This document shows, piece by piece, positions 8,274 through 16,786 of a stretch of 19,054 nt of DNA; position 1 is the first letter of the stretch; every line of letters starts with the position of its first letter. Origin of the DNA: UBA6912 sp963792895. Lineage in GTDB: Bacteria; Actinomycetota; Acidimicrobiia; Spongiisociales; UBA5794. The DNA lies in the NCBI GenBank assembly GCA_963792895.1, contig CAWBYA010000005.1, positions 1-19,054 on the forward strand, given 5' to 3'. A program made the translations under genes and the position numbers. The notes beneath the pieces are model-generated. The model ran no database searches. It had not been told where the DNA came from and was given only the letters and a program-made list of their open reading frames with translations.

Positions 8274-9147
8274 CAGGGACTGGTCTCCTCATCGAGCACG
8301 CCTTCGAGGTATGCCCTGTAGCTCGAGTTGGGCATCGCGTCGACGAGCCGCTGCATGTGCTCGAGGTCGACATAGCCCGACCGGTAGGCGATCTCCTCGA
8401 GGCATGCGATCTTCCGCGCCTGGCGATGTTCGATGGTGGCGATGAAGTTTGCCGCCTCGAGCAGGCTGTCGTGGGTGCCGCTGTCGAGCCACGCGACCCC
8501 GCGGCCCGACGACGCTGACTCTGAGTGTGCCGCTGTCGAGATAGACCCGGTTGAGGTCCGTGATCTCCAGCTCGCCCCGCGCCGAAGGGGCCAGGTTGCG
8601 GGCGATCTCGACGACTCGGCCGTCGTAGAGGTAGATACCTGGGACGGCGAACCGCGACTTGGGCCGTTCCGGCTTCTCCTCGAGCGATATCGCACGGCCA
8701 TCGGCGTCGAACTCGACAACGCCGTAGCGTTCAGGGTCGCGGACCGGATAGGCGAAGACCATCGCACCGGCCTCGAACGTCCGGACGGCGTCCTCGAGCC
8801 CCATCTGCCCATAGAAGATGTTGTCACCGAGGATCAGTGCGACGGGCTCCCCAGCGATGAACTCCGCGCCGACGAGGAACGCCTCGGCGATGCCCTTCGG
8901 CTCCGCCTGCACGGCATACGAGAGTGACACCCCCCACTGGCCGCCGTCGCCGAGCAGATCGACGAACCGCGGCTGGTCGTGGGGCGTGGTGATGATCAGC
9001 ATCTCGCGAATGCCCGCAAGCATCAGCGTCGACAAGGGGTAGTAGATCATCGGCTTGTCGTACACCGGTTGCAGCTGCTTCGATGCGACCCGCGTGATCG
9101 GGATCCAACCGGCTTCCCGCACCTCCCGCCAGCACGATGCCCCTCAT
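8270..9147 (-). CDS. rfbA: Glucose-1-phosphate thymidylyltransferase (two frameshifts)
   Basis: The first enzyme of the pathway, making dTDP-glucose from dTTP and glucose-1-phosphate. 291 residues after correction, matching the usual size of RmlA. Motifs are GIVLAGGAGSRL (nucleotide loop), PITRVASKQL, YDKPMIYYPLSTLMLAGI, ITTPHDQ, LGDNIFYG, VEFDADG, SLEEKPERPKS and VAWLDSGTHDSLLEA. One extra base at about 9099-9108 separates the N-terminal loop from PITRV. Another, in the C run at about 8505-8507, separates VSVVG from RGVAWLD. The ATG at 9147 shares one base with the rmlB TGA (TGATG). The gene is also called rmlA. Confidence 0.94.
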
Positions 9148-10113
9148 CACGAGGCTCCCCGCAGCGGCTTCCACCAGTCCGAGCGGACGGCGTACCAGTG
9201 AGCGGTCGCGTCGAGCCGCTCGTCGATCGAGTGCCGCGGCGCCCAGCCCAGCGCACGGATCTTGGAGGAGTCCACGGCGTAGCGGCGATCGTGACCCGGC
9301 CGGTCGGTCACGTACTCGATAGACGACTCGTCACGGCCCATGATGTGCAGCAGGCGCTTGGTCAGCTCGATGTTCGGGAGTTGGGCGTTGGCCCCGATGT
9401 TGTAGACCTCGCCTTTCGTCCCATGGTCGATCAGGAGATGGATCGCCGCACAGTGATCTTCCACGTAGAGCCAGTCACGCTCGTTCAGGCCGTCGCCGTA
9501 GACGGGCACCTTCTTGCGTGCCGCCAGATTGGTGACGAAGAGAGGGATCAGCTTCTCCGGGAACTGGTACGGGCCGTAGTTGTTGGTGCACCGGGTGATG
9601 ATCGCCGGGTAGTCGTACGTGACGGCGTACGAGCGCACGAGGAGGTCGGCGCCCGCTTTCGATGCCGAGTACGGCGACGAGGGCTCGAGTGGAGCGTCCT
9701 CGGCGGCGAAGCCTTCGGCGATCGATCCGTAGACCTCATCCGTTGACACCTGGACGAACGTCGGCACGCCGGCGCGCCGGGCGGCCTCGATGAGCACGCC
9801 CGTGCCGACCACATTCGTCTCGAGGAAGACGGCCGGACCATCGATCGATCGATCCACATGGGACTCGGCAGCGAAGTTCACCACGATGTCGGCACCGGCG
9901 ACGAGGTCTGTCGACCAGCGCCGCGTCACGGATGTCGCCATGCACGAACGTGTGGCGATCGGAGCGGTCGAGCTCGTCGACCGTGGCCTTCACCCCTGCG
10001 TACGTGAGGGCGTCGAGATTGATGACCTGCGCATCGGGCTCGGCGCCGAGCACGTACCGAATGAAGTTGGAGCCGATGAACCCTGCCCCACCGGTCACGA
10101 GGTATGTGCGCAC
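9147..10113 (-). CDS. rfbB: dTDP-glucose 4,6-dehydratase (one frameshift)
   Basis: The second pathway enzyme, converting dTDP-glucose to dTDP-4-keto-6-deoxyglucose with bound NAD. An extended-SDR fold of about 321 residues. Motifs are VTGGAGFIGSNFIRYVL (NAD loop), NLDALTYAG, NFAAESHVDRSI, VSTDEVYGSI (catalytic TDE), YSASKAGADLLVRSY (catalytic YxxxK), RCTNNYGPYQFPEKLIPL and GDGLNERDWLYVEDH. One extra base at about 9903-9912 breaks the frame between RDAALVD and DLVAGADIVV. The GTG start at 10113 is preceded by GGAG with 7-nt spacing. The gene is also called rmlB. Confidence 0.95.
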
Positions 10114-10146
10114 GCTGCCGCTCCTCAGTCCGTCTGTTCCGATCGC

Positions 10147-10702
10147 TCAGTCGAAGACATCCGCGTCGTCGAGCAGCGGTGCACCGGCGTCCTTGGCCGA
10201 CAGGATCGGTTTCACCCCATCGAGGGGCCAGTCGATCCCGAGCCTCGGGTCGTCCCACCGCAGCGATCGGTCGTGGTCGGGAGCGTAGTGATCGGTCGCC
10301 TTGTAGAGCACGTCGGCCGTCTCGCTGAGCACGAGAAACCCGTGGCCGAAGCCGGGCGGAATCCACAGCTGTTTGTGGTTCGCGGCGCTCAGCTCGACGC
10401 CGACCCACTTCCCGAACGTCGGCGAGCTGCGCCGCAGATCGACGGCAACGTCCCACACCCTGCCGACTGTCACCCGCACCAGCTTGCCCTGCGCGTGCGG
10501 GGCGAGCTGGTAGTGGATGCCGCGCAGGACGCCCGCCACCGAGCGAGAGTGGTTGTCCTGGACGAAGGTCGGTGTCGAGACCGGTCGCTTCTGCGAAGGT
10601 GCGCCGGTTCCAGCTCTCCATGAAGAACCCGCGATCGTCGCCGAACACCGTCGGCTCGAGCACGAGCACCCCGGGCAAACCCACGTCGGTTGTCGATCCC
10701 AT
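10147..10702 (-). CDS. rfbC: dTDP-4-dehydrorhamnose 3,5-epimerase (one frameshift)
   Basis: The third pathway enzyme, a cupin-fold epimerase; 184 residues after correction, the family size. Motifs are GDDRGFFMESWN, FVQDNHSRSVAGVLRGIHYQ (catalytic His), VAVDLRRSSPTFGKW (catalytic Asp), WIPPGFGHGFLVLS and TDHYAPDHDRSLRWDDP. One extra base at 10565-10570 breaks the frame immediately before FVQDN. The ATG at 10702 is preferred over the in-frame GTG at 10714 because GAGG precedes it at 6-nt spacing. It is the first gene of the rmlCBAD operon. The gene is also called rmlC. Confidence 0.94.
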
Positions 10703-10762
10703 GAGAGACCTCACTGACGGACGGAGAGGCGAGGAAGACGCCGCCCGCCATCACCGGAGGCA

Positions 10763-10768
10763 AGTGTA
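10763..10768 (-). promoter_or_regulatory. Putative -10 box (TACACT) for the rmlCBAD operon
   Basis: TACACT on the minus strand lies about 60 nt upstream of the rmlC ATG. The leader would contain the GAGG ribosome-binding site. The -35 region is not recognisable, so support is weak. Confidence 0.25.
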
Positions 10769-10820
10769 GAAGCATCCCATGGGTGCCTCATGAGCCGGGT
10801 GGGTCGCGGCCGGCTGTGCC

Positions 10821-10826
10821 TATCAT
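10821..10826 (+). promoter_or_regulatory. Putative -10 box (TATCAT) of a leaderless promoter
   Basis: TATCAT is 9 nt upstream of the TTG start at 10836, with no ribosome-binding site. The geometry matches the three other leaderless candidates. A TTG start on a leaderless mRNA would be unusual. Confidence 0.38.
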
Positions 10827-10835
10827 CGGTTCGCT

Positions 10836-12424
10836 TTGAGCGCCCCGCCTCCACACCCCCCACTCCTCGTCCTCGGTTGCCACCGTTCAGGCACGAGTGC
10901 CGTCACCGGACTCCTGGATCGTGCCGGTGGTCTGCACCTGGGCGAGGTGCTGCCGGCCTCGGAGGCGAATCCCGTCGGGTACTTCGAGTCGGCGCCGGTT
11001 GTCGTTGCGCACAATCACATCCTGAGCGCACTCGACAGAGACTGGACCTGCCCGCCGCCGAGCTTCGATCCCGACGACGTACCACGAGCCATCCTCCGGG
11101 AGCAGGTTGAGAGCCTCGTGGCGGCCGGGCAACCGTGGGGCGTCAAGGACCCCAGGTTGCTGTTCACCCTTCCCGCGTGGGTTCGACCTCGCAGACGAGT
11201 TCAGGTTCATCGGTGTCATCCGAACACCTGCAGACATCGTGCGCTCCATCGCGCGAACGCGACCAGATTCCCGAAGAGGCCGTGGGCCGGATCGTGGAGG
11301 TCTACCTGGAGCGACTGGCGGCCCTCCACCGCACTCTGGGCTTTCCGATCGTCGACTTCTCCGCACCGCCTGCTGAGGTCGTTGAGAGAGTCCGCCAGAT
11401 CGCGACCCTCCTCGGACTCACGTGGAACGAGGCAGCCGCAGGGAACTTCCTCAAACCGTCGTTGATCCACCACTCCTCGAGCCATCCTGATCCCGACGCG
11501 AACCTGCGGTATCTCTCCGCCGCGGCCGCCGAGCCAATCACCGCCGTGGGAAGCGTGGCGGCTGCCGAGTTGCGTCACGCGGCTCGAGGGATTGGATCTT
11601 CGTGCCACGGCCGGCGTGAATCTCAACGTCGGCCCCCGATTCAGCGAACGCCGCCGCGAGCTGTGGAAGTTGTTCTCGAATGGGGACGAGATCGACCGGG
11701 TGGTCGAACTGATTCCGCCCGGCACTCCCCGCGCAACATCCGGCCACTCGACGTCGACTACGAAGCCGTCACGGTCGCATCGGCTCATGACATCGCACGC
11801 AGGCTGAGCCGGATGCGAGCCCCGAGTCACCTGCTGGGGCCCGGCTTGCTGGAAGCAACCGCACCGGACAAGCTCGATGACGTGCTGCGAGACGCTGCCA
11901 GCTTCACCCAGAGTTTTGCGGTCGTCGCACTCGATGGGTTCGTCACACCGACGCCGACCGACTCCATGACGTGGGAGCGTGGTCTGTTCGTCACGTCGCA
12001 GACCATGGCGCCCTTCCACCACAGCCTCGAGGAGCTCGAAGCTGCTGCGTCTCGTTCCGGCTGGCGGTCGACGCTCGACACTCCCGACCGTCACGGACGA
12101 ACAGCTTTCATTCTGTTCAAGGAGGCAGACCTGAAACTCGCCGAGCTATCCGACGGGGGGCGCATGGCCTTCTTGAGTCTCGAGGCCCGCCTCGCCGCCC
12201 TCGAACGCGACATGGAGAGAGCGAGGCGGTCGGAAAGCCCGGAACGGCAACCCGTGCCCGCCCCGCAGAGCGACGATCAGCTCGCTGCGGAGCTCGAGCG
12301 CACCAAGGCTGCCCTCGAGCGCATGACCGACCAGTTCGAGCGCTTGAGGAATCGACGAATCGTCAAGATGGCTCTGCGGATTGCAGAAATGGCCAAACCC
12401 GTGGTCGGCCGAGTCCGCCGCTGA
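10836..12424 (+). CDS. Sulfotransferase-like N-terminal domain fused to an uncharacterised domain and coiled coil (four frameshifts)
   Basis: About 528 residues after joining frames. Residues about 8-200 are a P-loop sulfotransferase-like domain. The 5'-phosphosulfate loop is LGCHRSGTSAVTGLLDRAG, and GVIRTPADIVRSIAR fits the 3'-phosphate-binding strand. WGVKDPRLLFTLPAW and LGFPIVDFS are typical of bacterial PAPS-dependent members. The middle (about 200-430) is not recognised. The C-terminus has a predicted coiled coil (LEARLAALERDMERAR, ELERTKAALERMTDQFERLR) and a basic tail. Frame breaks lie at 11178-11181, about 11250-11265, 11588-11590 (each one extra base) and about 11722-11735 (one missing base). 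The start is a TTG at 10836, chosen because it directly precedes the P-loop strand. The next gene begins 4 nt after the stop. It may sulfate the surface glycan; this is an inference. Confidence 0.75.
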
Positions 12425-12428
12425 CGTC

Positions 12429-15193
12429 ATGAGCGACTCAGGACCCGCCTCGCCGGAGGAGATGGCATCGCTCGCCGCGGCCATCCGAGCCATGCGTCCG
12501 AGCGAGGGCCTAACCGCCGGCCCGCTCGTTTCGATGGTCACACCGACGCGCAACGGTGCTCATCATCTCGAGAGGCTGTGCTCCGGCCTGAGGGACCGCA
12601 CGTCGTATCGGTCGTTCGAGTTGATCGTTGTCGACAATGCGAGCCAAGACGATACGGAAGCGGTGCTCGCAGCCGACTGGGGGTTTCCGATCAGCACCAT
12701 CGTGAACTCGAGGAACCACACGTTCTCCGATGCCTGCAACCAAGGGGCTGCAGCGGCACGCGGAGAGCTGGTGCTACTGCTCAACAACGATGTCGACCCG
12801 ATCAACTCGGGTTGGCTGGGCCGCATGGTGCACGAGCTGACTTCCGGAGCGGAGCGCATCGCAGCCGGGGCACTGCTCATCTATCCGAGCCGCCCCCGCG
12901 ACGGCGCCACGGAGCCACCTCATCCCGACCTGACCGTGCAGCACTTCGGCATGGCGTTCGAGCGATGGAGAGGATTGCTACGAGCCGCCAACATGCACAC
13001 GGGCGCCGACCCGCTCCGCCTCGACTTCGCACACACGTGGGCCGTGCCGGAGCAACCGCCGCATGCCTGCTCGTGCGAGCGGACGACTACGAAGCGTTGG
13101 GCGGGGTCCCTGTCGGCTACGTGTACGGCAGTGAGGACTGGGATCTGTGCTTGCGGATGCGCGAGCGGGGACGGTTCGTCGTCGCCGTCGGTGGAGCCGC
13201 ACTGTTCCACCACGAGTCTGCGTCGATCAACAAGGCAGCGCTTCGCCTGACTCGCATGAACCGCATCGGCAACCGCCAGCGCTTTGCGGAGAAGTGGTCG
13301 CCAAGGCTCAGCCGCACGTTGCTGCTCGACAGGCTCACCGGAGCTCGGGACTTCTCGTCGACGGCGCGGCCAAGCATCGCTATCCCGAGTCCCGCGGACC
13401 GGCCGGGTGACGCAACGGCAGCCGTTCGTCAGGCAGAGGTGATCACCTCCGGATTCTCCGACCTGGGCTGGACAGTAGAGGTCTTGAAGCTCGACGAACG
13501 CAACCGGCTGATCGACGCCCCCGATGCGGACATAGCGCTCATCACCGAGCCCGTCACCGGCCTCGACAGAATCAGGCCGAACACCTTTGTCGTGGCGTGG
13601 GCGGTCGATCGGCTTGCGGCGTGGGACAAGCCGACCCTGGAGCGCGCCGACTTGGTTCTCGCAGCGTCTTCGAGCGCCGCAGACCGAATCACCGCCAAGA
13701 TGGGCGTCCGTCCGGTGGTCGCACTTCCCGCCGCCATGCTCCATGGAGGCACGCCGCCCGAGCCCGGACCCACTTTTGAATCGGACTACCTCTTCACAGG
13801 CGACCGACGCACTGCGGCAACTCGCCTGCTGGCGACGCTGGACGTACGTCCCGACGAGGATTTCTTGATGTTCGGGCCCGGATGGGACGACGAGCCCCGA
13901 GTGGTGCGCTACTGGCGAGGCGTTCTGGAGCAGCAGGAATTGGCGAGCGCGTATGCCAGCACGAAGCTCGTCATCAGTGTCTCGAAGACCGACCGAGGTT
14001 CCGCAGACGGCCAATTGTTCGACGCTGTGATGGCGGGAGCCCTCCCCGTGACGGACGACATCGAGATGGGTCCGGAGCTGCTGGGCGATCAGCTCCCGAC
14101 TTTTGCCACGAGTCGAGAGCTCCGCGACCACCTCGACCGCTACCTCGGCAGGACAGACGAGCGTCGCAGCACGGTCGAGGCACTGAAGTCAACCATCGTT
14201 GACAAACACAGCGGTCGGGCTCGGGCTCGCGAGATCGCAAGGGCCATCGCAGATGAGGTCGCCAAACCAAAGATCGCACTGAAGATCTCACCCCACAGTC
14301 ACGACGTGATGAACCGGTGGGGCGATACGCACTTCGCACGGCAGTTTGGACGCGCGCTTCGGAGGCATGGCTTCAGAACGGCAATCCACATCCTGCCAGA
14401 ATGGGACCTCCCGGAGAATCAGAATGCCGACATCGTGGTTCATCTCCGTGGTCTCCACCGCTATGTCCCCAAACCTGGGGCAGTGAACCTCTTGTGGGTG
14501 ATCAGCCACCCAGACGACGTCACGTATGCCGAGTGCGAGCGCTACGACGCAGTGCTGTGCGCATCTCGACGCTTCGCCGAGGAGCTCCGCGCACACGTCG
14601 ACGTGCCTGTGCACCTCATGCAACAGGCGGCCGACCCCGCCGTCTTCACCTTCGTGGACCGTGACCCCGCGCTCCGCTCAGAGTTGCTCTTCGTTGGCAA
14701 CGCCCGCTGGCCGGTGCGCCGTGTTCCCAGGTGGCTTCTCGAGTTGGAAGAGCCGCTCACCATCTACGGAGCCAACTGGGAGGGCTTTGCAGAGAACAAG
14801 CTCGTCCGAGGAGGCTTCGTCAGCAACGACGCGCTCCACCGCCTCTACTGCTCGGCAGACATCGTGGTGAACGACCACTGGGCGGATATGCGCGACCACG
14901 GTTTCATCTCCAACCGTGTGTTCGACGCGCTCGCCTGCGGAGCGTTCATCATCTCGGACCATCTGGACGCGGTGCATGAGGTATTCGGCGAAGCCGTGCC
15001 GACGTTCTCGTCGAAACAGGAGCTCGCCGCTGTGTTGGAGGAGTTCCGCGACGACCCCGTCGAGCGGTCACGTCGTGCATTGAAGGGCATGCAGACGGTG
15101 CACGCCCATCACACGTTTGACGTTCGCGCTGAGCACCTCAGACAGCTCCTCGGGGAGCTCGCACCCAATCTGGCGCTCACGGTGGTGCCGTGA
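12429..15193 (+). CDS. Three-module glycosyltransferase: GT2 plus two CgeB-like GT-B modules (one frameshift)
   Basis: About 921 residues after adding one missing base near 13035-13055. Module 1 (about residues 30-300) is a GT2 GT-A domain with TPTRNGAHHLERL, VDNASQDDTEAVL, LLLNNDVDPINSGWL (DxD equivalent) and GSEDWDLCLRMRERG (ED motif). Module 2 (about 310-600) resembles the GT-B domain of CgeB-type proteins, with SADGQLFDAVMAGALPVTDD near its end. Module 3 (about 614-921) is a clearer CgeB-like domain, with NRVFDALACGAFIISDHLDAVHEVFG and a C-terminal HTFDVRAEHLRQLL. The ATG at 12429 sits 4 nt after the upstream stop, so the two are co-transcribed. Such a protein could add two or three sugars in sequence to one acceptor; substrates are unknown. 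Module 2 is divergent, and whether it is active cannot be judged. Confidence 0.85.
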
Positions 15194-15203
15194 AGCAGTC
15201 CCG

Positions 15204-15738
15204 CTACGCACCGGCGAGGGCGCGGTACAAGAACGCAGCCATCTGACCTCGGGTGACCATGCCGTCAGGGCAGAATCGCGTGTTGTCCGGCGGATTGCAG
15301 CCGTACGTCACGCCGGCGACCCGAAGCCTGTCGATGTCGGTCTCGAATATCGAGTCGTCATCATCGACGAAGAAGTCCCCGTCACCCGTACTGTCGTAGC
15401 CGAGCGCCCTGACCAAGAACGCCGCCATCTGGCCTCGCGACACCTTCTGATCCGGACAGAACTGCGTATTCAGTGGCGGGTTGCAGCCTCGCGTGATCCC
15501 GGCCTCCGCCAACCTGTTGATGTCGTCTGAGAAGACGGACGCTCCGTCATCCGAGAAGTGATCGATCGATGCTGCGGGCAAGCCAGAGCGCGGGTTCAGC
15601 ATCGCAGCCATCTGGCCACGGGTGAGGGTGGCGTCGGGACAGTAGAGGTTGTTGGCCGGCGGATTGCACCCGAGCGTGATCCCACTGTCGGCCAGCCACC
15701 GTATCGCCTCGGCGAAGGTGTGGTGTGCGGGCACATCG
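15204..15738 (-). repeat. Three C-terminal SLH-like repeats of the GH26-like protein
   Basis: Repeat cores are CNPPANNLYCP, CNPPLNTQFCP and CNPPDNTRFCP, each followed by a TRGQMAAM/F helix and ending in LVRAL or LYRAL. The segment IFETDIDRLRVAGVT closely matches IFETDIDKLYVAGVT of the GSDH-like protein, so the repeats of the two genes share recent ancestry. Confidence 0.88.
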
Positions 15739-16782
15739 GTGAAGCCGGTTCCGAACTCCGCCTCCCGAGCGGCGACCCAGGCGTCCATCCCGCCGTCGAA
15801 GACCCACGAAACGGCCGACGGGTCCGACCACGTCTGGTAGCCGGCCACGAACGCAGCATCGACCGAGCTGCCGATCAGCACGCGGAAGTCGGAGACGATG
15901 CCGTTCTCCTCCTTGTTTCTGTTGAAGTACACCGCACCGATGACCTGCGGGTGATCCTTCAAGCCCACAAACATGTCCGTGAGCCATTGGCTGCGTCGGC
16001 CCTGGTCGTCATCCACCGATCCGGTCTGGTTGATGAAGATCGGCTTCGTCAGCGAGACCAGCTGGGTCATCTCGTCGATGTGCATACCGAACGTGTCCTC
16101 GTAGTCCCGCCAAGGGTCATCACTACTCAACACCAGGTTTCGGTTGTGCTTGTTGAACGACAAGATGTCAACGAGTTCGTCCCCCGGATAGAACTGGTCG
16201 TACGAGAAGCCCGCGGACGAGATGCCGTTCATGACGAACGCAAACCGAACCTGATCGGGGCCGAGCCCGGCAGCGCGAAACGCGTCGTGGATCCGCTCGA
16301 AGGCCAGTTTGTAGCCCTCCGGGTCGCCCGACCAAGGGTGTCCGGTCAGATTGGGCTCGGGAAAAGGCGCAACGACGAGCCGCTTCGATGAGTCGGCTCC
16401 CATCCAATCGACGTAGAAGTCGACCATCGCATCGAGATCGGCGTCGGAGGCTCCTCCGTTGAAGCCATCGAGATCGTTGACGTGCGTGACCTGCCACGGA
16501 ACGATCCCCCACGCATGGTGGTCATCGAGGAAGCCCGGCAACCAGGGAAGCGACCAATCGAGATCGACGGTCCAGAACACCTGGCGGAAGGCCGGAAATT
16601 TCCCCGTTTCGGCCTCGAGAACTGGGAGATCGGCCCGCCAATCGTCGGTGGCGAAGCCGAGCAGCGTCGGCGCCTCGTCGTCGGCCGCATGTGCCGCAGG
16701 GCGCTCGCCGACGAGAAGCGCGGCAGTCAGCGCGAGCGGAACGACGCCGGCTGAGGGCACCAAACCTGTTCCTCGAGGGCAT
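15204..16782 (-). CDS. Secreted GH26-like protein with three SLH-like repeats (one frameshift)
   Basis: About 525 residues after removing one extra base at about 16735-16750. The start is the ATG at 16782, because AGGAGG precedes it by 7 nt. Joining frames then gives a normal signal peptide, MPSRNRFGALSRR then VVPLALTAALLVGERPAAHA. Residues about 36-350 resemble glycoside hydrolase family 26 and related TIM-barrel proteins: VLVAPFPEPN-like at the acid/base position (VVAPFPEPN here), HPWSGDPEGYKLAFERIHDAFRAAG, QFYPGDELVDILSFNKHN, KPIFINQTGS and VIGAVYFNRNKEENG. The presumed nucleophile position reads Gln instead of Glu. Three SLH-like repeats follow. It converges on the three-module glycosyltransferase with only 10 bp between stops. 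It could cleave or merely bind a polysaccharide at the cell surface. Confidence 0.8.
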
Positions 16783-16786
16783 TCCT

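Larger units (their letters stand above)
10703..10835. other. Divergent intergenic region between the rml operon and the sulfotransferase-like gene
   Basis: 133 bp with no gene. On the minus strand TACACT at 10768-10763 could be a -10 box giving an rmlC leader of about 50 nt that ends in a Shine-Dalgarno sequence. On the plus strand TATCAT lies 9 nt before the TTG at 10836. No terminator or convincing operator is visible. Confidence 0.45.

Noticed and set aside
8289..9122. A glucose-1-phosphate thymidylyltransferase starting at 9122 without the GGAGSRL loop
   Set aside because: The nucleotide-binding loop is present in the adjacent frame from the ATG at 9147, so the shorter start is an artefact of a one-base shift.
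12920..14131. A 403-codon open frame on the minus strand inside the triple glycosyltransferase
   Set aside because: It is antisense to well-supported glycosyltransferase motifs, and its product is Arg/Gly/Asp-rich with no family resemblance.
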